A DNA stretch of 9,275 bases from Pseudomonadota bacterium (lineage in GTDB: Bacteria; Pseudomonadota; Gammaproteobacteria; Xanthomonadales; Xanthomonadaceae), in NCBI GenBank assembly GCA_023453655.1, contig JAEXTE010000151.1, positions 1-9,275 of the forward strand, read 5' to 3'. The position numbers and the translations under genes were made by a program. The number at the start of each line of letters is the position of its first letter. Within the stretch, counting starts at the first letter, position 1. The notes below the pieces were generated by a model. The model was not told where the DNA came from. It searched no databases and saw only the letters and a list, made by a program, of their open reading frames with translations. This document shows positions 1 through 6,352 of this stretch, in pieces.

Positions 1-139
1 AGGCCTTGAACTCGCCGCCGAAACGCTCCGCACCGATCTTCGTCAGCGCCGCCGTCAGCGTCGTCTTGCCGTGGTCAACGTGACCAATCGTGCCCACGTT
101 CACGTGGGGCTTGGTGCGCTCGAACTTACCCTTTGCCAT
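1..139 (-). CDS. tuf: Elongation factor Tu, N-terminal fragment (cut by window edge)
   Basis: EF-Tu is the GTPase that carries aminoacyl-tRNA to the ribosomal A site. Only the first 46 codons are inside the window. The reading starts [20 protein letters not shown], the standard EF-Tu N-terminus, and contains the phosphate-binding loop GHVDHGKT at residues 19-26. The ATG (137-139) is the family start; the ribosome-binding site before it is weak (CGAGAG). It follows tRNA-Thr after an 87-bp gap and is the last visible member of a tRNA-Tyr, tRNA-Gly, tRNA-Thr, tuf string. That matches the tufB operon of Escherichia coli except that no upstream tRNA-Thr copy is present. Most xanthomonads carry two near-identical tuf genes; the tRNA context makes this the tufB-type copy. 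Confidence 0.97.
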   Translation of the reverse strand, partial: MAKGKFERTKPHVNVGTIGHVDHGKTTLTAALTKIGAERFGGEFKA

Positions 140-226
140 GACTGTGACTCTCGCTGACGGTTGTGACTGCTGGTGGTGGGTGGCCCGGCCGATGGAACCG
201 GACGCTTGCGGGGACGCCCGCCTGGG

Positions 227-302
227 TGGTGCTCACGAATGGAATCGAACCATCGACCTCCTCCTTACCAAGGAGGTGCTCTACCGACTGAGCTACGTGA
301 GC
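227..302 (-). tRNA. tRNA-Thr (anticodon GGT)
   Basis: This 76-nt cloverleaf has a perfect 7-bp acceptor stem (5' GCTCACG with CGTGAGC), discriminator A and an encoded CCA. The anticodon arm is CCTCC / TTGGTAA / GGAGG, giving GGT, which reads ACC and ACU. The T arm contains GGTTCGATTCC. It is the third tRNA of the tufB-type operon. Between its CCA end and the tuf start is a small hairpin at 208-221 (GCGGG, 4-nt loop, CCCGC) with no T-run. Confidence 0.97.
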
Positions 303-331
303 GTGAAACTGTTGCGTGTCGCAGGGTGCAA

Positions 332-405
<74 letters not shown>

Positions 406-439
406 GCCGCGCGGTTGACTCGTTGTTCCCGGTTGTGAC

Positions 440-525
440 TGGTGGAGGGAGGTGGATTCGAACCACCGAAGGCGTAAGCCAGCAGATTTACAGTCTGCCC
501 CCGTTGGCCGCTTGGGTATCCCTCC
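440..525 (-). tRNA. tRNA-Tyr (anticodon GTA)
   Basis: This 86-nt class II tRNA has a long variable arm. Its acceptor strands are GGAGGGA and TCCCTCC, with discriminator A and an encoded CCA. The anticodon loop is CTGTAAA within the arm GCAGA/TCTGC, giving GTA. It is the first gene of the tRNA-tuf transcription unit, about 25 nt downstream of the predicted transcription start. Confidence 0.97.
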
Positions 526-556
526 GGTCGTCGAAGAGCCGGTGAAACAGCCCGTT

Positions 557-585
557 ATTTTGGGGGTGCCGCACGGGCCTGTCAA
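557..585 (-). promoter_or_regulatory. Sigma-70 type promoter of the tRNA-Tyr/Gly/Thr-tuf operon
   Basis: On the minus strand a perfect -35 hexamer TTGACA (580-585) is followed after exactly 17 nt by CAAAAT (557-562; 4 of 6 to TATAAT). Transcription would start near 550, about 25 nt before tRNA-Tyr. The stretch between the -10 and the predicted start is AACGGGC. GC-rich discriminators are typical of stringently controlled stable-RNA promoters, which would fit this operon; that part is inference. No A/T-rich UP element is visible upstream of the -35. Confidence 0.75.
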
Positions 586-612
586 CGCATTCCTTGCGCC
601 AATTGCGTCGTC

Positions 613-642
613 GGGCGTACACAGGGCCTCGCGGACGCCCTG
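613..642 (-). other. Alternative hairpins downstream of ychF
   Basis: Between the ychF stop and the tRNA promoter two mutually exclusive 6-bp stems are possible: CAGGGC/GCCCTG (622-627 with 637-642) and GGGCGT/ACGCCC (613-618 with 635-640). Neither is followed by a T-run, so this is not a convincing intrinsic terminator. It may still stabilise the 3' end of the ychF transcript. Confidence 0.25.
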
Positions 643-648
643 CCCCGC

Positions 649-1740
649 TCAGACGTTGAAGCGGAAATGCAGGACGTCGCCCTCCTGGACCCGGTATTCC
701 TTGCCCTCCAGGCGCAGCCGCCCGGCCTCGCGGGCGCCCGCCTCGCCGCGGTAGCGGATGAAGTCCTCGTAGGCGATGGTCTCGGCGCGGATGAAGCCCT
801 TCTCGAAATCGGTATGGATCACCGCCGCCGCCTGCGGGGCGGTGGCGCCGGCCTTCACGGTCCAGGCGCGGACCTCCTTCACCCCGGCGGTGAAATAGGT
901 CTGCAGGCCGAGCAGCCGGTAGGCGGCGCGGATGACCCGGTTCAGGCCCGGCTCGTCGAGGCCGTAGCTGGCCAGCATCTCGTCGCGGTCGGCGTCGTCG
1001 AGCTGGCTCAGCTCCTCCTCGATCGCGGCCGAGACCGGCACGACCTCGGCGCCCTCGGCCGCGGCGCGGGCGCGCACCGCGTCCAGGTGCGGATTGCCCT
1101 CGAAGCCGTCCTCGAGCACGTTGGCGATGTAGAGCACCGGCTTCATGGTCAGCAGGAACAGCTCGCGCAGCAGCGCGCGCTCCTCGTCCGTCAGCGCCAC
1201 CGAGCGCGCCGGCCTGCCCTCGTCCAGCGCCGCGCGCAGCTTGCCCAGCACCTCGATGCGGGCCTTGGCGTCCTTGTCGCCGCTCTTGGCCACGCGCTCG
1301 TAGCGCGCGATCGCCTTGTCCACCGAATCCAGGTCGGCCAGGGCCAGCTCGGTGTCGATGGTGTCGATGTCGGCGATCGGGTCGACCTTGTTGGCGACGT
1401 GGATCACGTCCGGGTGCTCGAAGCAGCGCACCACGTGGGCGATCGCGTCGACCTCGCGGATGTGCGCCAGGAACTTGTTGCCCAGGCCCTCGCCGCTGGC
1501 CGCGCCGGCGACCAGGCCGGCGATGTCGACGAACTCGACCGCGGTCGGCACGACCTTCTCGGGCTTGACGATCCCGGCCAGGGCGCCGAGCCGCGGATCG
1601 GGCACCGGCACCACGCCGACGTTCGGCTCGATCGTGCAGAAGGGGAAGTTGGCCGCGGCGATTCCCGCCGTGGTCAGCGCGTTGAAGAGGGTCGACTTGC
1701 CGACGTTCGGCAGGCCGACGATGCCGCATTGGATGCCCAT
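649..1740 (-). CDS. ychF: Ribosome-associated GTPase/ATPase YchF (Obg family, OLA1 type)
   Basis: YchF is a conserved P-loop NTPase of the Obg branch that binds ribosomes and usually prefers ATP over GTP; its exact cellular role is unsettled. The 363-residue length is normal for the family. Visible parts are the P-loop GLPNVGKST (9-17), DIAGL (72-76), and NVLE (207-210) in the place of the usual NKxD specificity motif, which fits the ATP preference. A coiled-coil helical insert spans roughly 135-200, and a C-terminal TGS domain runs from about 279 and ends in [10 protein letters not shown]. The start [16 protein letters not shown] matches the family start. The gene follows pth at a 69-bp gap that contains a heptad palindrome. 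The pth-ychF order is common in gammaproteobacteria. Confidence 0.97.
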   Translation of the reverse strand: MGIQCGIVGLPNVGKSTLFNALTTAGIAAANFPFCTIEPNVGVVPVPDPRLGALAGIVKPEKVVPTAVEFVDIAGLVAGAASGEGLGNKFLAHIREVDAIAHVVRCFEHPDVIHVANKVDPIADIDTIDTELALADLDSVDKAIARYERVAKSGDKDAKARIEVLGKLRAALDEGRPARSVALTDEERALLRELFLLTMKPVLYIANVLEDGFEGNPHLDAVRARAAAEGAEVVPVSAAIEEELSQLDDADRDEMLASYGLDEPGLNRVIRAAYRLLGLQTYFTAGVKEVRAWTVKAGATAPQAAAVIHTDFEKGFIRAETIAYEDFIRYRGEAGAREAGRLRLEGKEYRVQEGDVLHFRFNV

Positions 1741-1756
1741 GGAAACCCGGATGTCT

Positions 1757-1812
1757 GGGGATTAGGGGCTGGGGACTGGGGACGTCGCGCGTCGCCCAAT
1801 CGCCAGCCCCTA
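1757..1812. repeat. Heptad palindrome, copy 1 (pth-ychF gap)
   Basis: A perfect 10-bp inverted repeat, TAGGGGCTGG (1763-1772) and CCAGCCCCTA (1803-1812), closes a hairpin. The inner part also pairs with few mismatches (1774-1784 with 1790-1801) around a 5-nt loop, TCGCG. Both arms step in seven-base units: GGGATTA, GGGGCTG and GGGACTG on the left, and, read on the minus strand, GGGGCTG, GCGATTG and GGCGACG on the right. These resemble the GTGATTS units of the copies at 4220-4315 and 4409-4498. The outer CTA at 1810-1812 is the stop codon of pth. No T-run follows on the minus strand. Confidence 0.8.
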
Positions 1813-2400
1813 GCCTCCAGCGCCCCTGGCCGTGTGCAGGCGCTTCATCGCCTCGGCGAAGTCGCCGCGCACCGCCAGCGGCAGCACGTCGAGCGCGTCG
1901 TCGATGGCGCGGTTGATGAGGATGTCGTCGTCGGCGCCGGGACGCCCCAGCACCCAGGACACCACGCGGTCCTTGTGGCCGGGATGGCCGATGCCGATGC
2001 GCAGGCGGTGGAACCGCCCGTGCCCCAGCAGCTTGATGGTGTCGCGCAGGCCGTTCTGGCCGCCGTGGCCGCCGTCGAACTTGAGCCGCGCGACGCCGGG
2101 GGGCAGGTCGAGTTCGTCGTGGGCCAGCAGCGCCTGCTCGGGCTCGATCTTCCAGTAGCGCAGGGCCGCGGCGACCGATTTGCCGCTGAGGTTCATGAAG
2201 GTGGCCGGCCGCAGCAGCCAGACCGGGCGTCCCGCGATCTCGATCTTCGCGGTCTCGCCGAACAGCTTGGACTCGATCCCGAAGCGCCCGCCCGCCTGGG
2301 CGACGAGCGCGTCGACGAAGCGGAACCCGGCGTTGTGCCGGGTCCGTGCGTGCTCCGGCCCCGGATTGCCGAGGCCGACGATGAGTCGCAGTCCTTCCAT
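1810..2400 (-). CDS. pth: Peptidyl-tRNA hydrolase
   Basis: Pth cleaves the ester bond of peptidyl-tRNAs released early from ribosomes, so the tRNA can be recharged. At 196 residues it has normal length. All the key residues known from E. coli Pth are present with an offset of two: Asn12 (GLGNPG), catalytic His22 (RHNAGF), Asn70 (TFMNLSG), Asp95 (HDELDL) and Asn116 (GGQNGLRD). The ATG at 2398-2400 gives the usual N-terminus (LIVGLGNPG); a modest GGGGAA lies about 8 nt upstream. The gene is preceded by rplY across 102 bp in which I see no clear promoter or terminator. The TAG stop lies in the outer arm of the downstream heptad palindrome. Confidence 0.97.
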   Translation of the reverse strand: MEGLRLIVGLGNPGPEHARTRHNAGFRFVDALVAQAGGRFGIESKLFGETAKIEIAGRPVWLLRPATFMNLSGKSVAAALRYWKIEPEQALLAHDELDLPPGVARLKFDGGHGGQNGLRDTIKLLGHGRFHRLRIGIGHPGHKDRVVSWVLGRPGADDDILINRAIDDALDVLPLAVRGDFAEAMKRLHTARGAGG

Positions 2401-2502
2401 CGTGGCGTTCCCCGGGCGCAGCGACCGGGCCGGGCGACGGACGCGCCTGCGCGCGCCGCCGCCGGCTCACCGTGGCCGGGGAGGACCTCCGCTAGGCGGG
2501 GG

Positions 2503-3138
2503 TCACTTCTCCTCGCCAGCCGCCTCGCCGCCATCGGCCGCCTCGTCGGCAGCCTCCTCGCGACCGGCCTTGGCGATCACCACGGCATCGTCGTGGTCCT
2601 TGCCCAGCTTCAGCTGCGGGATCTCGACGCCCTTGGGCAGCTTGAGGTTCGACAGATAGATGATGTCGCCGAGCTTGAGCTCCGACAGGTCGACCTCGAT
2701 GGTCTCCGGCAGGTCGGTCGGCAGGCACTCCACGGTCACTTCCTTCAGTTCGTGGGTCACCACGACCTCGGACGACTTGCCGGCCGGCGAGACGTCCTCG
2801 TTGATGAAGTGCAGCGGCACCGAGGTACGCAGCGTCTCCTTGTCGTTCACGCGCTGGAAGTCCAGGTGCATGATCAGCTGCTTGTACGGGTGGCGCTGGA
2901 TGTCGCGCAGCAGCACCTTCTGGATGTCGCCGCCCAGGCTCAGGTCCAGGATCGACGAGTAGAACCAGTCGTTCTGGCTGGCCAGCCACACCGGCTCGTG
3001 GTCGAGCTGGATGTTGACCGGGTCGAGCTCGCCACCGTAGACGATGGCCGGGATCTTGCCCGCGCGGCGAAGGCGGCGGCTCGCACCCTTCCCTTCGTCC
3101 GAGCGGCGCTCGACCTTGATTTCGTGAGTCGTTGCCAT
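2503..3138 (-). CDS. rplY: Ribosomal protein bL25, long CTC/TL5 form
   Basis: bL25 binds 5S rRNA in the central protuberance of the large ribosomal subunit. This is the long form (211 residues). It has an N-terminal 5S-binding domain (about 1-95, with RRLRRAGKIPAIVYGG near 21-36), a TL5-type beta domain (about 100-190) and an acidic, Ala/Glu-rich tail (about 191-211). E. coli has only a short version of about 94 residues; the long form is usual in pseudomonads and xanthomonads. The start MATTHEIKVERR is preceded by a purine-rich AGAAGAGAAG that could serve as the ribosome-binding site. It follows prs after a 79-bp leader with two hairpins, and pth comes next. Confidence 0.96.
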   Translation of the reverse strand: MATTHEIKVERRSDEGKGASRRLRRAGKIPAIVYGGELDPVNIQLDHEPVWLASQNDWFYSSILDLSLGGDIQKVLLRDIQRHPYKQLIMHLDFQRVNDKETLRTSVPLHFINEDVSPAGKSSEVVVTHELKEVTVECLPTDLPETIEVDLSELKLGDIIYLSNLKLPKGVEIPQLKLGKDHDDAVVIAKAGREEAADEAADGGEAAGEEK

Positions 3139-3166
3139 GTTTGCTTCTCTTCTTTGCTTGGTAGTG

Positions 3167-3210
3167 CCGCCTCGCGGCGGTCTGGAACGCTCACCCGCGA
3201 CCAGGTGAGC
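3167..3210 (-). other. Two hairpins in the prs-rplY gap
   Basis: GCTCACC (3189-3195) and GGTGAGC (3204-3210) form a 7-bp stem with an 8-nt loop, beginning 8 nt after the prs stop. Flanking AACGC and GCGTT can extend it to 10 bp with a 3-nt bulge. A second small stem, CCGCC/GGCGG with loop TCGC (about 3167-3180), follows on the minus strand. Neither ends in a T-run, so full termination is unlikely. They could reduce read-through, mark an RNA processing site, or serve as a leader structure controlling rplY. Confidence 0.4.
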
Positions 3211-3217
3211 GGCGTTG

Positions 3218-4177
3218 TCAGTCCAGGTAGAGCGAACTGACGGATTCTCCGAAGGCGATCCGGCGGATCGTCTCGGCCAGCATCTCGGCGACGCTGAGCT
3301 GGCGGATGCGGCCGCAGGCGCGGGCCGCGTCCGACAGCGGGATGGTGTCGGTGACCACCAGTTCGTCGAGCTGCGAACGGGTGATGTTGTCGATCGCCGC
3401 GCCCGACAGCACCGGGTGGGTGCAGTAGGCGACGACCTTCTGCGCGCCGTTGGCCTTGAGCGCGCCGGCGGCGGCGCACAGGGTGCCGGCGGTGTCGACG
3501 ATGTCGTCGACCAGCACGCAGGTCTTGCCCTCGACGTCGCCGATGATGTTCATCACCGTGGCCACGTTGGCCTTCGGCCGGCGCTTGTCGATGATCGCCA
3601 GGTCCGCGTCGTCCAGGCGCTTGGCGATCGCGCGGGCGCGGACCACGCCGCCCACGTCGGGCGAGACCACGACCATGTTGTCGGTGCCGTGCGCGCGCCA
3701 GATATCGGCCAGGAGCAGCGGCGAGGCGTAGACGTTGTCGACCGGGATGTCGAAGAAGCCCTGGATCTGGTCGGCGTGCAGGTCGACCGTCAGCACGGCA
3801 TCCGCGCGGGCGGCCGAGAACATCCTGGCCACCAGCTTGGCGGTGATCGGCACGCGCGAAGAACGCATGCGCCGATCCTGGCGGGCGTAGCCGAAGTACG
3901 GCACCACCGCGGTGACCGAGGCCGCCGATGCGCGCTTGAGCGCGTCGATCAGCGCCAGCAGCTCCATCAGGTGCTCGGCCGAGGGCGCGCAGGTCGGCTG
4001 GATCACGAATACGTCCTGCCGGCGCACGTTCTCCTCGATCTCGACCTGCGCCTCGCCGTCGGAGAACGTCGAGACCAGGGCCTTGCCCGGCCGCACCCCG
4101 AGCTCGCGACAGACCGACTGCGCCAGCGGCCGGTTCGCATTGCCCGAGAAGATCAGCAGGTTTCGATCTTCTTTCAT
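3218..4177 (-). CDS. prs: Ribose-phosphate pyrophosphokinase (PRPP synthetase)
   Basis: Prs makes phosphoribosyl pyrophosphate from ribose 5-phosphate and ATP, feeding purine, pyrimidine, histidine, tryptophan and NAD synthesis. The 319-residue protein is of normal length. It shows FSDGE (38-42), the ATP-site loop FGYARQDRR (95-103), [10 protein letters not shown] (134-143), the KRR catalytic loop (198-200) and the PRPP-binding [10 protein letters not shown] (223-232). The frame is open further upstream through a repeat, but ATG at 4175-4177 is chosen: [14 protein letters not shown] aligns with known xanthomonad Prs starts, and GGAG lies 8 nt upstream. tRNA-Gln and a heptad palindrome precede it, as does a tRNA-Gln in Pseudomonas. 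The stop is followed by a hairpin, then rplY. Confidence 0.97.
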   Translation of the reverse strand: MKEDRNLLIFSGNANRPLAQSVCRELGVRPGKALVSTFSDGEAQVEIEENVRRQDVFVIQPTCAPSAEHLMELLALIDALKRASAASVTAVVPYFGYARQDRRMRSSRVPITAKLVARMFSAARADAVLTVDLHADQIQGFFDIPVDNVYASPLLLADIWRAHGTDNMVVVSPDVGGVVRARAIAKRLDDADLAIIDKRRPKANVATVMNIIGDVEGKTCVLVDDIVDTAGTLCAAAGALKANGAQKVVAYCTHPVLSGAAIDNITRSQLDELVVTDTIPLSDAARACGRIRQLSVAEMLAETIRRIAFGESVSSLYLD

Positions 4178-4185
4178 GTTGACTG

Positions 4186-4189
4186 CTCC
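4186..4189 (-). promoter_or_regulatory. Ribosome-binding site of prs
   Basis: GGAG on the minus strand lies 8 nt before the ATG at 4177, within a purine-rich GAGCGGAGCGGAGC tract. It supports this start over upstream in-frame ATGs that lie inside the repeat. Confidence 0.7.
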
Positions 4190-4219
4190 GCTCCGCTCTG
4201 ACCGTGCGGTGGTGAGATG

Positions 4220-4315
4220 GTGATTCGTGAGTGGTGATTGGTGATTCGTAGAAGCAGGAACAGATGGTACGGCGTCGCCGCTTCTTCCAATCACGAATCA
4301 CCAATCACGAATCAC
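4220..4315. repeat. Heptad palindrome, copy 2 (tRNA-Gln - prs gap)
   Basis: The left arm has four abutting 7-mers (4220-4247): GTGATTC, GTGAGTG, GTGATTG, GTGATTC. The right arm (4288-4315) has four complementary units alternating CAATCAC and GAATCAC. Arm against arm, 25 of 28 positions pair; two of the three mismatches fall at the last base of a unit, the position that varies between G and C. An inner GAAGC/GCTTC pair (4251-4255 with 4280-4284) extends the stem around a 24-nt loop. The element is far more A/T-rich than the surrounding coding DNA. It has no open frame of its own and no transposase. Confidence 0.9.
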
Positions 4316-4421
4316 GGCTCGAGTGGCAGGGGCGGAAGGATTCGAACCTACGCATGCCGGGATCAAAACCCGGTGCCTTAACCACTTGGCGACGCCCCTG
4401 TGAAAGCCGTGATTCGTGATT
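4303..4421. repeat. 17-bp perfect inverted repeat flanking tRNA-Gln
   Basis: AGCCGTGATTCGTGATT at 4405-4421 is exactly complementary to 4303-4319. These two stretches belong to the facing arms of heptad palindromes 2 and 3 and include four extra bases (AGCC) outside the heptads. Pairing continues imperfectly to about 4288 and 4436. In the transcript this could form one long stem closing just outside both ends of tRNA-Gln, as an alternative to the two separate hairpins. Confidence 0.75.
4324..4399 (-). tRNA. tRNA-Gln (anticodon TTG)
   Basis: This 76-nt cloverleaf has acceptor strands AGGGGCG and CGCCCCT, discriminator G and an encoded CCA. The anticodon arm is CCGGG / TTTTGAT / CCCGG, giving TTG, which reads CAA and CAG. 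The T arm is AGGTTCGAATCCT, with only its outermost position imperfect. It sits between ispE and prs on the same strand, as in Pseudomonas. No clear promoter of its own is visible, so it is probably excised from the operon transcript. Heptad palindromes border it closely on both sides. Confidence 0.97.
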
Positions 4422-4498
4422 CGTGATTGGGGATTCGGAAACAGCAGGCGCCTTCGCCCTGTCGAATCGCCAATCACCAATCACCAATCACCAGTCAC
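4409..4498. repeat. Heptad palindrome, copy 3 (ispE - tRNA-Gln gap)
   Basis: The left arm (4409-4436) has units GTGATTC twice, GTGATTG, then GGGATTC. The right arm (4464-4498) has five complementary units: GAATCGC, three CAATCAC, and CAGTCAC. Four units pair with four, 25 of 28 positions matching. The loop holds its own small hairpin (ACAG-CA-GGCG with CGCC-CTGT, 4441-4462). The outermost right unit (4492-4498) contains the TGA stop of ispE. The design (four-heptad arms, variable loop) is the same as copy 2. Confidence 0.9.
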
Positions 4499-5364
4499 GC
4501 TTGTTCGAGCGCATCCAGCAGCGGCGATCGCGCGGCGCCGGCCGCCACCCACGCCCTGAGCGAGGATGGCAGCGCCGCCAGCGCGGCCTCGGCGGATCCG
4601 CGCGTGGCGAATTCGACGAAGCAGCCGCTGCCCGACCCGGTCAACCGTGGCGTGCCGATCCGCGCCAGCGCTTCGAACACGGCCTCGACGGCGGGTTCGC
4701 GGCGGCGCAGCACCGGCTCGAACGCATTGCCGAGCCCAGCTCCCGAAACGAAGTCGGCTATTGTCGCGGGTGCGGCATTCCTCGTCAATTCAGGGGCTTG
4801 AAAAAGCGCCGCGGTCGCCACGTGGACCGCCGGATCCGCCAGCACGTACCAGGCCGGCGGCAGTTGCACGGGGGTGAGCACCTCCCCGACCCCTTCTGCC
4901 CAGGCGTTGCGGCCGCGCACGAACACCGGCACGTCGGCCCCCAGGCGCAGCCCCAGTGCGGCCAGCCGGTCCTCCCCGAGGTCCAGCCCCCACAGCCGGT
5001 CCAGCGCTCGCAGCACGGTCGCCGCGTCCGAGGAGCCACCGCCCATCCCGGCGCCCGCCGGTATCCGCTTTTGAACGCGGATGTCGACACCTTTGCCGAC
5101 ATTCGCCTCCATTTTGAGCATGTTCGCGGCCCGGACCATCAGATCGTCCGCTTCGGCAACCCCCGCCACCGAGTCGCCCTCGCGGCGGACCGCGCCATCG
5201 TCGCGGAGCCGCAGGTGCACGGTGTCGCCCCAGTCCAGGATCCGGAACAGGGTCTGCAGTTCGTGGTAGCCGTCGGCCCGGCGCCGGGGAATGCGCAGGA
5301 ACAGGTTGAGTTTGGCCGGTGCCGGCCAGGACGACCAGGCCGGATCGGGGAACGGGCGCGCCAC
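4495..5364 (-). CDS. ispE: 4-diphosphocytidyl-2-C-methyl-D-erythritol kinase
   Basis: IspE is the GHMP-family kinase of the non-mevalonate isoprenoid pathway. It phosphorylates CDP-methylerythritol with ATP. With the start used here it has 289 residues, normal for the family. Visible motifs are [10 protein letters not shown] (14-23, substrate Lys/Asn), ADGYHELQT (30-38), the glycine-rich ATP loop [15 protein letters not shown] (101-115), GADVPVFV (142-149) with the expected catalytic Asp144, and LTGSGSGCF (241-249). The start is a GTG at 5362-5364, one base after the lolB stop; no ATG is suitably placed, and the resulting leader before PAPAKLN is of xanthomonad IspE length. Translation is probably coupled to lolB. 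The stop lies inside heptad palindrome 3. The start codon is the least certain part. Confidence 0.95.
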   Translation of the reverse strand: MARPFPDPAWSSWPAPAKLNLFLRIPRRRADGYHELQTLFRILDWGDTVHLRLRDDGAVRREGDSVAGVAEADDLMVRAANMLKMEANVGKGVDIRVQKRIPAGAGMGGGSSDAATVLRALDRLWGLDLGEDRLAALGLRLGADVPVFVRGRNAWAEGVGEVLTPVQLPPAWYVLADPAVHVATAALFQAPELTRNAAPATIADFVSGAGLGNAFEPVLRRREPAVEAVFEALARIGTPRLTGSGSGCFVEFATRGSAEAALAALPSSLRAWVAAGAARSPLLDALEQA

Positions 5365-5365
5365 C

Positions 5366-6352
5366 TCAGTCCGCCAGGTCGTCGCCGGCGACGTCGGGAT
5401 GGGCCTGGCGCCAGGCCCGCAGCGCGCGGTTGTAGGCCTCGGCATAGGCATGGGCCTGGTGCTTGAGCGCAAGGTGCGCGCCGCCCATGACCACGTCACC
5501 GGTGCCGTCCAGGATCCGCATGTCCTGTATCCGGCCCACCGCGGCATCGCGGTCCGCGCCGTAGCCCGGCGCCAGGCAGGCGAAGCCGCAGACCGCCACG
5601 GGGCGCAGGTCGCCGTCGGCCACGCGTTCGCGCATGTCGGCCGCCGGATCGCCCAGGCGCAGTTCCCCCAGCGCCCGTGCCAGCACGCGGTCGGGCGCCT
5701 CGTGGCCGTCTTCGGACACGGTCGGCCCGCCCGGCACCACGGTCCAGCCATCGACCAGCAGGCGCACCCGGGCATCGCCGCGGCTGGCCTCGATCCGGCG
5801 CGGCAGCGCGGGCTGGCCGATACCGGCCTCGTACCAGTCGCGGTAGGCGATCTCCCAGCCGCCCTGCGCGATCGAGGCCGGCAGCCCGCCCTCCCCCGCG
5901 CGGACCTGGGCCGGCCCGTAGACCGCCTCGGGCGCGGCCACCGCCCGCACCCAGTCCACCATCGCCCGCACCGGCACGCTCCAGCCGGTGGCCGCGAACA
6001 GCAGGTCCTCGACGTCCGCGCTCTCGCGCGGCCCGCCCTCGACGCCCTCCAGACGCGCCGAGCCGGCGTCGCCGCTCAGCCGCCAGCCCTGGCGGGTGAC
6101 CGGCGCGGCCAGGGTGATGTCGTAGCGCTCGCCGCGCTGCGTCCAGTCGATGCGGCCGCTGCCGCCCTGGCGGCCGCCGGAGATGGCGACCCGGCCCGAT
6201 AGGCTCCAGTCGGCCAGCGAGGCCCGCTGCAGGTCGGCCAGGCGCACCTGCGCCGGATCCACCGGTGCCGGCGTACGGACAGGCTGCGAGACGCAGGCCG
6301 ACAGCGACAGCGCCGCGACCACCGCCAGCGCGCAGGTATGCAGGCCTCTCAT
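5366..6352 (-). CDS. lolB: Outer-membrane lipoprotein receptor LolB with a C-terminal extension
   Basis: LolB is itself a lipoprotein. It takes lipoproteins from the periplasmic carrier LolA and inserts them into the outer membrane. The 328-residue product starts with a short signal peptide and lipobox LSAC, so Cys20 would be lipidated. The LolB core spans about 40-205, with [11 protein letters not shown] near the start, GWSVPV (123-128) and [17 protein letters not shown] near the end. Typical LolB stops here at about 200-215 residues. The remaining roughly 120 residues (208-328) are not recognised: they contain CGFAC (255-259), [10 protein letters not shown] (279-288) and a likely helix [19 protein letters not shown] (293-311). 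The ATG overlaps the TGA of the TPR gene (ATGA), and ispE begins one base after the stop. LolB by position and core is fairly sure; the extension's role is unknown. Confidence 0.9.
   Translation of the reverse strand: MRGLHTCALAVVAALSLSACVSQPVRTPAPVDPAQVRLADLQRASLADWSLSGRVAISGGRQGGSGRIDWTQRGERYDITLAAPVTRQGWRLSGDAGSARLEGVEGGPRESADVEDLLFAATGWSVPVRAMVDWVRAVAAPEAVYGPAQVRAGEGGLPASIAQGGWEIAYRDWYEAGIGQPALPRRIEASRGDARVRLLVDGWTVVPGGPTVSEDGHEAPDRVLARALGELRLGDPAADMRERVADGDLRPVAVCGFACLAPGYGADRDAAVGRIQDMRILDGTGDVVMGGAHLALKHQAHAYAEAYNRALRAWRQAHPDVAGDDLAD

Noticed and set aside
488..2470. Long open frame on the minus strand in another phase across pth, ychF and tRNA-Tyr
   Set aside because: It overlaps real genes in a different frame, reads as Arg/Gly/Pro-rich low-complexity sequence and crosses a tRNA.
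667..3240. Very long open frame on the plus strand across ychF, pth and rplY
   Set aside because: It runs antisense to three firmly identified genes, has a His/Arg/Gln-rich composition without recognisable motifs, and long stop-free shadow frames are expected in DNA this GC-rich.
4441..4468. Promoter for tRNA-Gln inside palindrome 3
   Set aside because: TCGACA resembles a -35 box, but the sequence 16-18 nt downstream has no acceptable -10 match.
4298..4487. Small open frames of about 60 codons over tRNA-Gln and its flanks
   Set aside because: They consist of translated tRNA and heptad repeats and have no independent coding signal.
4220..4498. Repeats around tRNA-Gln as a CRISPR array or an attachment site
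   Set aside because: The units are only 7 bp and abut each other without spacers, so this is not CRISPR. No direct repeat of the tRNA 3' end, integrase or foreign gene is present, so it is not an att site.
4409..4498. Heptad palindromes as intrinsic terminators
   Set aside because: They form strong stems but none is followed by a T-run on the minus strand, so Rho-independent termination is not supported.
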